This document shows, piece by piece, positions 1-7,435 of a stretch of 46,697 nt of DNA (position 1 is its first letter; the number at the start of each line of letters is the position of its first letter). Origin of the DNA: Bacteroidota bacterium (lineage in GTDB: Bacteria > Bacteroidota > Bacteroidia > Flavobacteriales > Flavobacteriaceae); assembly GCA_023390775.1 (NCBI GenBank), contig JAEWCF010000010.1:1-46697 (forward strand), given 5' to 3'. Under the pieces are notes generated by a model, which saw only the letters and a list, made by a program, of their open reading frames with translations, did no database searches and was not told the origin of the DNA. The position numbers and the translations under genes were made by a program.

Positions 1-583
1 AACATACAGAGGAACATTTGGATAGAACGATATCACGCTGATAGCTGACAGCTGACGGCTGACGCCTGTCGAACGCCTAATGACGACCCGAGCACGAAGT
101 GCGAATTGTACGTAGCGTAGCGGAGTAAATGACGAATGACGACCCGAGCACGAACTGCGAATTGTACGTAGCGTAGCCGAGTAAATGTCGAATGAGGGAA
201 CCAACAAACTTTATCTTTTGAAGAAAGCTTTTTGACGGTTGCAGCTCCGTTCGACGTTGGACATTGGACATTCGACACTTTTGGCGTGCCGGCGAACATC
301 ATTTCTCTTTACCTGAACATTCCGTCGCCGTCAGGCTTTCCGCTGCAAGTCCTCGCTCGTTGCCTCGCTGCGGGCTTTCCGCTTCAATCCTTCACGCAGA
401 AAGCGGTCAGCCGTCAGCTATCAGCCGTCAGTTTGATTTCGTTCAACCCGCATGTCAATCAATTGATTCAACTTTATGACCTTATGACTTTACGACCTTA
501 TGACCTTACGACTTACGACTTTATCCTAAACACCATGGTTGACGCCAGACAGGCTGAAAGCTGACAACTGATAGCTGACAGCT
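1..583. repeat. gene-free repeat-rich spacer
   Basis: No convincing gene is seen; the short open frames here have no recognisable domain and run through repeats. The spacer holds several repeat types. AGCTGAC/GGCTGAC words lie at 36-68, 401-434 and 551-583. A 56-bp unit is present twice at 79-187. A GGCTTTCCGCT-containing direct repeat occurs around 333 and 374. TATGACCTTACGACTT words lie at 473-524. ACATTGGACATTCGAC words lie near 258-276. The last tract touches the stop codon of the acyl-CoA dehydrogenase at 584. Confidence 0.8.
79..187. repeat. 56-bp tandem direct repeat, two copies
   Basis: Two copies start at 79 and 135, with a period of 56. Both read AATGACGACCCGAGCACGAA, then a variable G/C, then TGCGAATTGTACGTAGCGTA and an AGTAAATG ending. 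They differ by only a few bases. No protein frame explains the conservation. Two copies with no spacer of unrelated sequence do not make a CRISPR array. Confidence 0.85.
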
Positions 584-1744
584 CTATTTCACCGCCGGCT
601 CATAACTCCTCTTGTCAATGATCATCTTGGCGAGGATTTCGCGCATGATCTCGGAGGTTCCGCCGCCAATGGGTCCCAGGCGGCTGTCGCGCAGCAGTCG
701 GGCTAGCGGGTATTCTTCCATGTAGCCGTAACCGCCCAGCATCTGGAGGCAACTATAGATGGCCTCGTCGGCAACCTTGGTCGATTTAAGCTTGGCCATG
801 GTGGCTTCCTTGACCACGTATTCGCCCTGGTTCAACCTCGCCACGGCGGCGTAGTTGAACACCTTGCAATGCTCGACCTCGGTAGCGTGATCCATCATCG
901 TGTGGCGAAGCGCCTGGAAGCGGTCAATCCTGGTCCCAAATGCCTCGCGTTGAGACATATATTCTAGGGTATAATCGATGGCATATTCGGCACGGGCATG
1001 CGCGTTGATCGCCATGATCAGGCGTTCCAGCGCGAAGTGCTGCATGATATAGGAGAAACCCTTGCCTTCCTCGCCCATCAGGTTCTCCAATGGGACCTCG
1101 ACATTGTCAAAGGCGATTTCCGCAGTGTCGGATGCACGCCATCCCAATTTGTCCAGCTTGCTCGAACTCACGCCCTTCGAAGAGGCGTCCATCAGGAAGA
1201 TGCTGATCCCCTTGTTACCGAGCTCGGGATTTGTCTTGGCAGCCACTACATAATAATCGGCGTAGATGCCGTTGGTAATAAAGGTCTTTGAGCCGTTGAT
1301 CACGAATTTGTCGCCTCTGCGCACGGCCGTGGTCTTCATGCCGGCCACATCGCTGCCGCCAAAAGGTTCGGTTATGCAAAGCGCGCCTATCTTTTCTCCC
1401 GCAATGCTGGGCGCCAGGTAATCCCGCTTGATGCGCTCGTCGCCTTCGGCATTGAGGTGCGTCATCGCGAGGTAGGCATGCGCCCACATCGCCGCGGCGA
1501 AACCTGAAGAACGAACCTTCTGCAATTCCTCCAGGAAAATGACCGTGTAGAAAAGGTCGAGGTTCATCCCGCCATATGCTTCGGGATAATTAATTCCGAA
1601 AAAACCCATGTCACCGAATTTTTTCCAGATAAACCTGTCGATCGTTCCGCTTTTCTCCCACTTTTCAATGTGGGGAACAACTTCTTTTTGCAAAAAATCC
1701 TTGAAACTTTTTCTGAACGATTCGTGCTCTTCGGTAAAATACAT
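584..1744 (-). CDS. acyl-CoA dehydrogenase
   Basis: FAD-dependent acyl-CoA dehydrogenase of 386 aa, oxidising an acyl-CoA to the enoyl-CoA in the cytoplasm. The usual three parts are present: helical N-domain to about residue 115, beta middle domain with ITEPFGGSDV and NGSKTFITNG (about 124-160), and helical C-domain with a GGYGYMEEYPLARLLRD stretch. At the usual catalytic position near the C-terminus the sequence is GGGTSEI, not YEGT. E240 in ALERLIMAI sits where long-chain and isovaleryl-CoA dehydrogenases carry their base, so it is the likely catalytic glutamate. Substrate is not assignable from sequence, though long-chain or branched acyl-CoA fits. It lies 32 bp downstream of the helix-hairpin-helix gene on the same strand, so co-transcription is likely. 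Confidence 0.93.
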   Translation of the reverse strand: MYFTEEHESFRKSFKDFLQKEVVPHIEKWEKSGTIDRFIWKKFGDMGFFGINYPEAYGGMNLDLFYTVIFLEELQKVRSSGFAAAMWAHAYLAMTHLNAEGDERIKRDYLAPSIAGEKIGALCITEPFGGSDVAGMKTTAVRRGDKFVINGSKTFITNGIYADYYVVAAKTNPELGNKGISIFLMDASSKGVSSSKLDKLGWRASDTAEIAFDNVEVPLENLMGEEGKGFSYIMQHFALERLIMAINAHARAEYAIDYTLEYMSQREAFGTRIDRFQALRHTMMDHATEVEHCKVFNYAAVARLNQGEYVVKEATMAKLKSTKVADEAIYSCLQMLGGYGYMEEYPLARLLRDSRLGPIGGGTSEIMREILAKMIIDKRSYEPAVK

Positions 1745-1776
1745 AAGGTTTAGTGATAAACGGTTCTTGCGAACTT

Positions 1777-2622
1777 TTAGAATTCCAAATATACGGCAAT
1801 TATGTCCAATTTATCAATGGGAAAGTTGGTGATTTGCGCCAGGTTTTCCCGTGAAATGGCGCCGTTCATGCTCCTGAAGGTCACCACGTGCCTGGATAGC
1901 GGATAACGGAAGTAGGGAAACTGCCCCAGTTCTTTCATCGTGGCTTCGTTGATCCTTACCTTCTTGATAACGGGCTCGCCCTTGACCATGAATCGTTCCC
2001 GTAGTTTCCCGGCTACCTCCGGCGAGATTCCCCAGATGTGCTCCATCTGCTGCATTGAAACAAATGCACCCAGTTTCTCTCTGTATTCAAGGATGCGCTC
2101 GCTTAGGGCGGGGCCGATCCCAAAGACCGCCACGAGTTCCTCCGGTGTGGCCGAATTGATATCGGTTTTCGCAGTGACCACTTTTTCCTGCGGATAGGAA
2201 CGGCTCTTTTTCGTTATCCATTCCGGAAATTTGAAGTTGGGTTGCAGGGTCTGCAGGAGCGAATCGGAAACCCGGGTGACCTTTTGGAATTCCGCCGCCG
2301 AATTGACAAACTTCCCGGTTTTCCTGAATGCATGCAACCTATCGATTTCGGCAACCGACATGCCCAGCCGGTAACCTTTTTCATCCGAAATGAAGTTGGG
2401 GTTGAACGGATAGGTCCTTAAAACGACCGCCGGTTCCGCGGCCCTGGCCGAATCGAGTTTTTCCTGCATGGCCAGCCATTGTTTTTCCTCGGGGGAAGGT
2501 ATCGGAACAACGGATTTCTGAAAAAAGATCAAGACCTGCAGCGCGATGGCGAGCAACAGCAGCGCGGCGATTGCGAAATATTGGGGGTTTGTAAAAGTGA
2601 GCAGGCGTGTAATGGTTTTCAT
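1777..2622 (-). CDS. ComEA-like helix-hairpin-helix protein
   Basis: 281 aa with one N-terminal membrane segment (about residues 15-35) and a soluble part with helix-hairpin-helix DNA-binding motifs. The clearest is INSATPEELVAVFGIGPALS, followed by a second at QMEHIWGISPEVAGKLRERF. The arrangement resembles ComEA, the periplasmic DNA-uptake receptor, but the protein is longer, with partial HhH-like stretches on either side (SVAEIDRLHAFRKTGKFVNS and INEATMKELGQFPYFRYPLS). Orthologues of this size are common in Flavobacteriaceae. A DNA-uptake role is inferred from the family. The gene sits 24 bp after the PspC-like gene in a probable operon. Confidence 0.85.
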   Translation of the reverse strand: MKTITRLLTFTNPQYFAIAALLLLAIALQVLIFFQKSVVPIPSPEEKQWLAMQEKLDSARAAEPAVVLRTYPFNPNFISDEKGYRLGMSVAEIDRLHAFRKTGKFVNSAAEFQKVTRVSDSLLQTLQPNFKFPEWITKKSRSYPQEKVVTAKTDINSATPEELVAVFGIGPALSERILEYREKLGAFVSMQQMEHIWGISPEVAGKLRERFMVKGEPVIKKVRINEATMKELGQFPYFRYPLSRHVVTFRSMNGAISRENLAQITNFPIDKLDIIAVYLEF

Positions 2623-2646
2623 GGCGTATATAAATTTAAGAGTTAT

Positions 2647-2874
2647 CTAGAGGTCGAACACCGAACTTCGCTTGGCACGTATCAGGTCCTTGAGCCTAAG
2701 CCAGAAAGCAAGCGTCAGGTAGACGCCAAACCAGAGGCCGGCCGTGACGAATGAAATATAGATGAAGAAAATGCGGACACTGCTCGCCCGCATGCCCAAT
2801 TTGTCGGCGAGGCGGCTGGCGGCATCAAAACCGTGGCGTTCAAAAAAGTGGCGGATGGAAAGAATGACGGACAT
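2647..2874 (-). CDS. PspC-like small membrane protein
   Basis: 75 aa, starting at the ATG at 2874-2872; the longer open frame upstream is rejected because it would run through the exonuclease gene. The N-terminal part (SIRHFFERHGFDAASRLADK) followed by LGMRASSVRIFFIYISFVT and a hydrophobic segment matches the PspC layout: a short amphipathic start and one or two membrane helices. In Bacteroidota such stand-alone PspC proteins are widespread and poorly characterised; envelope-stress signalling is known only for the proteobacterial family member. It sits between the exonuclease and ComEA-like genes, all on the minus strand. Confidence 0.75.
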   Translation of the reverse strand: MSVILSIRHFFERHGFDAASRLADKLGMRASSVRIFFIYISFVTAGLWFGVYLTLAFWLRLKDLIRAKRSSVFDL

Positions 2875-2920
2875 GATCTGTTTGGCGTAAAGCGCTAAGT
2901 TAAAGAATTTTGCAATCGCT

Positions 2921-3409
2921 TCAGCGAAGCAGGTATAATTTTGCACACGCACGCGCGTCCGATAGCGCCTCGTGGTGGTTGAGCTCAATGCCGTGGCGCT
3001 GGCTGCATACCTTGAGATTGGCCGGTTTGTAACCCTTGGCCCGGTATATTCGCAGCGTGCACTCCCATTTGTCGGCAATTTCGAGCTCGTCGTAATACAG
3101 GCCGTAGTACTTCATCGTCTTTGCCAGCACGTTGCGGTCAAACGATTCGTTGTGGGCGACGATCTTCCGGCCAAAGATGCGCTTTCGTATATCGGGAAAA
3201 ACCTGGTCAAAAGTTTTCGCATCAAGCGTCATCACGGGCTTGATCCCATGGCAAAGGATGTTTCGGTACCAATAATTGTTTTCCGGCGGCTGGATCAGGG
3301 TGTGGAACTCGTCGCAGATCACGCCGTCGTTAACCGTAACGATCCCTACCGAGCACGCGCTCTCGGGATGCCCGGTGGCCGTTTCAAAATCGATTGCTGT
3401 AAAGGTCAT
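2921..3409 (-). CDS. DnaQ-family 3'-5' exonuclease
   Basis: 162 aa, DEDDh-type exonuclease. Start chosen at ATG 3409-3407, immediately before TFTAIDFETATG; the frame continues further upstream but would overlap the divergent PNGase gene. The four acidic residues are visible: D7 and E9 in AIDFETA, D91 in HNESFDRNVL and D151 in HHEALSDARACA, with H146 as the DEDDh histidine. Such stand-alone proteins resemble the epsilon subunit or RNase T fold and trim DNA or RNA 3' ends. Substrate is not decided by sequence. It begins 41 bp from the divergent PNGase F-like gene. Confidence 0.9.
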   Translation of the reverse strand: MTFTAIDFETATGHPESACSVGIVTVNDGVICDEFHTLIQPPENNYWYRNILCHGIKPVMTLDAKTFDQVFPDIRKRIFGRKIVAHNESFDRNVLAKTMKYYGLYYDELEIADKWECTLRIYRAKGYKPANLKVCSQRHGIELNHHEALSDARACAKLYLLR

Positions 3410-3414
3410 CGCCA

Positions 3415-3422
3415 CAAATGTA
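3415..3422 (-). promoter_or_regulatory. -7-like box upstream of exonuclease
   Basis: On the minus strand this reads TACATTTG, matching the Bacteroidota -7 consensus TAnnTTTG. It lies 5 nt before the chosen start at 3409. No TTG at the expected 17-23 nt spacing is seen, so the call rests on the -7 box alone. Confidence 0.4.
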
Positions 3423-3439
3423 CAAAGGACTGCAAACCT

Positions 3440-3447
3440 TATATTTG
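3440..3447 (+). promoter_or_regulatory. -7-like box upstream of PNGase-like gene
   Basis: TATATTTG matches TAnnTTTG. It ends 3 nt before the ATG at 3451, so a transcript from it would be leaderless or nearly so. It also argues against the earlier in-frame ATG at 3418, which lies upstream of the box. No clear -33 element is present. Confidence 0.45.
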
Positions 3448-3450
3448 TGC

Positions 3451-5106
3451 ATGGCAAAATATTTTTTACTGCTGATGCTCGTCTTTTGCGGCGCATCGGC
3501 ACAAAAGGGCGCGGTGAAGATTACCTATAATCGCTATTCGCACGACAAATTGGTCCAGCCGCATGATCCGATTCTGGCATTCGCCGATGCACACCGGACG
3601 GTCATCACCACATCCGGCAACCTGGCGGGCACTTCTTCAAGGCCATTCGAGCAGACGATGGTCTCCGGTTCGCGAATGACGCAGGCCGCCTTGCTGCAAT
3701 CGGGGAAATATATTTTCACGTCCGACAGCACCTCCATCCTTGACCAGAAGTTCGAGCTCAAACCCGACCGGAAAAAAATCCTCGGGTACGACTGCGCAAA
3801 GGCCGTCACCATCGTCAATTCGAACACCATCGAGATTTGGTACACGACCGCCACTGGATTCAAGGCCGCACCCTCAACGTTGGGCATCGGGCTGGGGACC
3901 GTGCTCGAACTCGTACGCAACGGAAACTTTGCCCTTCGCGCGGAGAAAGTCGAAAAACTGAAATCGATCCCGCAACATGCATTGGCGCCCTTTGCAAACC
4001 CGGCAACCGTTGACATGCTCACCTACCGCGACCGGCTTTGGAAATCGCGGTTTGTGACCGTTCCGATCTTTAAAGATGAAACCATAAATTTCACCGATTC
4101 CCCGGCGGCGGCCGATTCGGTGTTCCGATTCGCCAAGGGGACCGTCATCGCGCGCAAGGTCAGATTCCCGGATTTCGGTAAAGGCAGCCGCGTGTTCCTG
4201 GACGTTTCCTCCCGGTCCGACGGCGATGCGTACGACCGTACCGGATCGATCATCCTGATGCCCGACGGGCCGGGAACTTTTATGGAAGGCATCCGCGAGG
4301 GCGCGAAATCGTTGCCGGTTTACGAAAACGGAAACGGCAAAAAATACCAGGGCGTGGTGCGGATGGCCAGTTATGAACCGTCATTGGAACTGATGCGCTT
4401 CTTCACCCCATTTGGCGTCGGCAAGTACAACACCATCAAGCTAAAGGGCAGGACCTGGCAGGACAGCGCCTACTACCGGCAGGACATCTCCGACCTGGCG
4501 CCCGCGCTTCGCAAACGCGAGGTCTGGATTGCGGCCAACATCAGCAATTATGACAAGGGCGGGCACAAACTCGCGGCGAATATCACGATCCATCCGGAAG
4601 ATCCTCCCACGCCGGAATATTCGGTCGTGCTTCCGCTTTTCAACACCAACAGCTTCCTCGAAGTTGCCGGCCAGGACTATGCGACGATGTTCGATGTCGA
4701 AAAAGGCCTCGAGGTGGAGTTCGAACTGGAACGCGATGTCACGGGCGCGGTTCTGCGGTACATCACTACCGGCCACGGCGGCTGGGAAAACGGCGACGAA
4801 TTTGTCAAGAAAACAAATACCATTTTCCTCGACGGCCAAAAAATCCATTCCTTCATTCCGTGGCGCGACGACTGCGGCAGCTACCGGCTCCTGAACCCCG
4901 CCTCCGGAAATTTTCCCAACGGCCTCTCCTCATCCGATTACAGCCGCTCCAACTGGTGCCCGGGGATGACCGCGATTCCCGTGGAAATTCCGCTGGGCGA
5001 CCTCAAAAAGGGAAAACACACGCTGCGCGTGCAGATTCCGCAGGGGAAACCGGAAGGGGGAAGTTTTAGTTCGTGGAATGTTAGTGGGGTTTTACTCGGA
5101 AAGTAA
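3451..5106 (+). CDS. secreted PNGase F-like peptide:N-glycosidase with extra N-terminal domain
   Basis: 551 aa starting MAKYFLLLMLVFCGASAQ, a signal peptide. Residues about 20-190 look like a GLPGLI/PNGase-F-II N-terminal domain (ILGYDCAKA, IEIWYTT). Residues about 230-550 follow the two jelly-roll domains of PNGase F. The three catalytic residues of Elizabethkingia PNGase F (D60, E206, R248) have clear counterparts: D262 in DAYDRTGSI, E450 in ENGDEFVKK and R499 in SRSNWCPGM. RFFTPFGVG also parallels RFITPYWVG. PNGase F releases N-glycans from the asparagine of glycoproteins; here the enzyme would be exported. Length and architecture fit the longer PNGase F-II type. Acceptor preference is unknown. 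The gene stands alone with a repeat-filled 3' side. Confidence 0.85.
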   Translation: MAKYFLLLMLVFCGASAQKGAVKITYNRYSHDKLVQPHDPILAFADAHRTVITTSGNLAGTSSRPFEQTMVSGSRMTQAALLQSGKYIFTSDSTSILDQKFELKPDRKKILGYDCAKAVTIVNSNTIEIWYTTATGFKAAPSTLGIGLGTVLELVRNGNFALRAEKVEKLKSIPQHALAPFANPATVDMLTYRDRLWKSRFVTVPIFKDETINFTDSPAAADSVFRFAKGTVIARKVRFPDFGKGSRVFLDVSSRSDGDAYDRTGSIILMPDGPGTFMEGIREGAKSLPVYENGNGKKYQGVVRMASYEPSLELMRFFTPFGVGKYNTIKLKGRTWQDSAYYRQDISDLAPALRKREVWIAANISNYDKGGHKLAANITIHPEDPPTPEYSVVLPLFNTNSFLEVAGQDYATMFDVEKGLEVEFELERDVTGAVLRYITTGHGGWENGDEFVKKTNTIFLDGQKIHSFIPWRDDCGSYRLLNPASGNFPNGLSSSDYSRSNWCPGMTAIPVEIPLGDLKKGKHTLRVQIPQGKPEGGSFSSWNVSGVLLGK

Positions 5107-5122
5107 GCTGCCGGGAAAATTT

Positions 5123-5148
5123 ATTCTTTTGCCTGGTCGCAAAAGAAT
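5123..5148. repeat. 10-bp inverted repeat
   Basis: ATTCTTTTGC at 5123-5132 and GCAAAAGAAT at 5139-5148 pair perfectly around a 6-nt loop. It follows the PNGase-like gene by 16 bp. There is no T-run after the stem on the plus strand, so it is not a standard intrinsic terminator, though it could cap the 3' end. Confidence 0.7.
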
Positions 5149-5596
5149 CAAAGGACCTAAGCGGCTCTGTCCAAACCTTGATTTCTACGTCGCGCCGCCG
5201 CCACGCGCCCTAAGCCGCTCGTCGTTCCTCCTCGTCTCTACGGGCGCTTCAAAGGCCAATCCTGCAGCGCTTCCTCCAAATCTACGGTTTTCCCAGAAGC
5301 CGCATGAGCGGCCGCGTGTAGCCCGAGTGATCTTTTTTCGCCGGAGCAATAACTCCATTCCCGCAGCGAAGCAGCATTAACGAAAATTGCGACTGGCAGA
5401 TTCTATCCCTCCCTACAGGATAATTTTGGATGATTGGCAGCTCCGCGGCTTGTGGGTTCCTGCGTCAAAAATCAAAGATTGAAGCGATCAAAAATCCGCG
5501 TGTCTGAGCGCAGTGAAACGAAGCGAGTTTCGCGAGATTTTATTGCGCAAATCTTTAGATTTTTAGCAGGGTTCCGCCGCCGCTAGCGCACTTTTG

Positions 5597-5624
5597 GTAC
5601 TTTTGGTGCGCCAGCCAAAAGTAC
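5597..5624. repeat. 10-bp inverted repeat in spacer
   Basis: GTACTTTTGG at 5597-5606 and CCAAAAGTAC at 5615-5624 pair perfectly around an 8-nt loop. It is preceded by a partial direct copy CACTTTTGG at 5589-5597. The CTTTTG...CAAAAG core is shared with the hairpins at 5123 and 40898. Confidence 0.7.
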
Positions 5625-5707
5625 ACCGCCGGTAGGCCCTCGGCATCGCAGATGCCGCAAAAACATCCTTGCGGAACGCAGTTTAAATTTTAACCTCTGC
5701 GCAGCGT

Positions 5708-5788
5708 GAGCGATGGCAGCGGCATCCTTTTGCGCACCCGCAGGGAAGCGAAAGATACAGCGAACAGCGCGACGGCGCCCCGGCTTCT
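5708..5788. repeat. dispersed hairpin element, copy 1
   Basis: GATGGCAGCGGCATCCTTTT, then a GC-rich loop, then AAAGATACAGCGAACAGC. The same order (GATGGCAGCGGCATCCTTTT ... AAAGATACAGCGGACAGC) is found at 40881-40956, 35 kb away. The CATCCTTTTGC and GCGAAAGAT parts can pair. No open frame is shared, so this is a non-coding dispersed element. Confidence 0.8.
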
Positions 5789-5860
5789 CCAATGCCCATT
5801 TATAATTTAAAATTTATAATTTATAATAGCAACTGCGCCGTCACGCCCCAAACAATAAAC

Positions 5861-5882
5861 AAAAAAGCCACCTCGCGGTGGC
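5861..5882 (-). terminator. intrinsic terminator of the PLP/CBS gene
   Basis: On the minus strand, 5 nt after the stop codon: GCCACC GCGA GGTGGC followed by six T residues. The 6-bp GC-rich stem with a tetraloop and T-run is a standard intrinsic terminator. Confidence 0.85.
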
Positions 5883-5887
5883 CTTTA

Positions 5888-7249
5888 CTATCGGATCGAC
5901 CCGATGATATCATACTTGGTGACAATATGGTGCTTGCCATTCCCAAGATCGACCAGCACCGCCTGGTTGTCCTTGTCGATGAGCTTGGAAACCTCCTCTA
6001 TGGGCGTCGCGGCCTGCACGATGGGGTATGGTTTGCCCATGATCTCGCGGATGGGGCGGGTGGCAATGTCCTTGTCCTCAACATAGGCTCGGAAAAGATG
6101 CGTCTCGTCAAGCGAACCCACAAAACCCGTCGTGTCGATGACCGGAATTTGGGAAATCTTGTATTTGCGCATGCGTTCGATGGCGTGCGAGACGAGTTCC
6201 TCAGTGCGGCAAATCACCAGCGGTTTGTCCAGGTGGTCCTTGATGACGTCCTCGGCGCGCTGGAATTCCTCATCCAGGAAACCGCGTTCGCGCATCCAGT
6301 CGTCGTTAAACATCTTGCCCACGTAACGGCTGCCCGAATCGTGAAACAACACCACCACGACATCGTCGGGCTTGAAGTGCTCCTTGAGTTGCAGCACGCC
6401 CTTGATCGCCGAACCGGCCGAGTTGCCCACAAAAATTCCCTCCTCGAGCGCGATCTTGCGGGTATAGACCGCCGCGTCTTTATCGGTAACCTTGGTGAAA
6501 CCGTCGATGACGGAGAAGTCGACGTTTTTGGGCAGGATGTCCTCCCCGATCCCCTCGGTGATATAGGAATAGATCTCGTTCTCGTCAAAAATTCCCGTCT
6601 CGTGGTACTTCTTGAACACCGAACCGTAGGTATCGACGCCCCAGATCTTGATGCTCGGGTTCTTCTCTTTAAGGTACCGGCCAACGCCTGAGATGGTTCC
6701 GCCGGTGCCAACGCCCACGATAAAATGCGTGATCTTGCCGTCGGTCTGTTCCCAGATTTCGGGTCCTGTCTGCTCATAGTGCGCCTGCGTATTGGAAAGG
6801 TTGTCGTATTGGTTGACGTACCATGAATTCGGGATCTCGGTGCCAAGGCGTTTTGAAACGGAATAATAGGAACGCGGATCGTCCGGCTCCACGTCGGTCG
6901 GGCAAACGATGACCTTGGCCCCTACCGCGCGTAGGATGTCGATCTTTTCCTTGGACTGTTTATCGGTAATCACGCAAATAAGTTTGTACCCCTTGACGAT
7001 GGCGCACAGCGCAAGGCCCATTCCCGTGTTCCCCGATGTGCCTTCGATAATCGTTCCGCCGGGTTTAAGGCGGCCGTCGGCTTCGGCGTCCTCGACCATT
7101 TTGACGGCCATGCGGTCCTTGACCGAATTCCCGGGGTTGAACGTCTCAACCTTGGCCAAAACAAGCGCGTCGATCTCTTTTGTGATGGTATTGAGTTTGA
7201 CCATGGGCGTGTTTCCGATGGTCCCTAAAATGTTGTCAGCGTATTTCAT
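5888..7249 (-). CDS. PLP-dependent cysteine synthase/cystathionine beta-synthase with CBS pair
   Basis: 453 aa, start MKYADNILGTIGNTPMVKLN; an upstream extension of the frame (to 7420) carries no family sequence and is rejected. Residues 1 to about 315 are a fold-type II PLP enzyme: K44 in NSVKDR binds PLP, EGTSGNTG (about 69-76) and GVGTGGTISG bind its phosphate. Residues about 330-453 form two CBS domains. The layout is that of cystathionine beta-synthase (serine + homocysteine to cystathionine), but bacterial proteins of this build may also make cysteine from acetylserine. The CBS pair suggests ligand control by an adenosyl compound, which is inferred. A terminator follows directly. A -7-like box lies 4 nt upstream. 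Confidence 0.92.
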   Translation of the reverse strand: MKYADNILGTIGNTPMVKLNTITKEIDALVLAKVETFNPGNSVKDRMAVKMVEDAEADGRLKPGGTIIEGTSGNTGMGLALCAIVKGYKLICVITDKQSKEKIDILRAVGAKVIVCPTDVEPDDPRSYYSVSKRLGTEIPNSWYVNQYDNLSNTQAHYEQTGPEIWEQTDGKITHFIVGVGTGGTISGVGRYLKEKNPSIKIWGVDTYGSVFKKYHETGIFDENEIYSYITEGIGEDILPKNVDFSVIDGFTKVTDKDAAVYTRKIALEEGIFVGNSAGSAIKGVLQLKEHFKPDDVVVVLFHDSGSRYVGKMFNDDWMRERGFLDEEFQRAEDVIKDHLDKPLVICRTEELVSHAIERMRKYKISQIPVIDTTGFVGSLDETHLFRAYVEDKDIATRPIREIMGKPYPIVQAATPIEEVSKLIDKDNQAVLVDLGNGKHHIVTKYDIIGSIR

Positions 7250-7253
7250 GGGG

Positions 7254-7261
7254 CAAAGATA
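7254..7261 (-). promoter_or_regulatory. -7-like box of the PLP/CBS gene
   Basis: Minus strand TATCTTTG matches TAnnTTTG and ends 4 nt before the ATG. A TTG at 7280-7278 is 16 nt away, slightly short of the usual spacing. The transcript would be nearly leaderless. Confidence 0.5.
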
Positions 7262-7285
7262 TGAAATTGGCTTTGGCCAATTTAA

Positions 7286-7318
7286 TCTGACGAATGTCCA
7301 ATGACAAATGTCGCACGG
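7286..7318. repeat. GACGAATGTCCAATGACAAATG repeat words
   Basis: Short quasi-repeats of GA(C)GAATGTC / CAATGAC / AAATGTC. The same words occur at 131-192, 258-276 and in reverse sense at 46413-46441. The tract lies in the 186-bp gap between the alkylation repair gene and the PLP/CBS gene and overlaps nothing coding. Confidence 0.55.
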
Positions 7319-7435
7319 GACACCATCAAGAGTGATTGAAGCAATTTGGGCGTTGCCTTCGGCCCGCGTTTTCCGCAGTACGCGGTACTTGGCTCCAACC
7401 GCTAACGCAGCCCCGAACATAAAATGATATTATCG

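Larger units (their letters stand above)
5107..5887. repeat. 780-bp gene-free mosaic of repeats and hairpins
   Basis: No convincing gene; short frames have no recognisable domain. Seen directly: a perfect 10-bp inverted repeat ATTCTTTTGC/GCAAAAGAAT (5123-5148), a second GTACTTTTGG/CCAAAAGTAC (5597-5624), a GATGGCAGCGGCATCCTTTT element (about 5711-5788) that recurs at 40881, an AT tract of TTTATAATT words (5797-5828), and the terminator of the minus-strand CBS-like gene (5861-5882). The piecemeal look suggests stacked insertions of short non-coding elements rather than a decayed gene. Confidence 0.7.

Noticed and set aside
79..187. CRISPR-like repeat
   Set aside because: Only two copies, no unique spacer between them, no cas genes.
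33..564. Several short open frames in the left spacer
   Set aside because: They overlap one another on both strands and are made mostly of repeat words.
5078..5380. 100-residue open frame after the PNGase-like gene
   Set aside because: Runs through hairpins and low-complexity sequence and has no recognisable motif.
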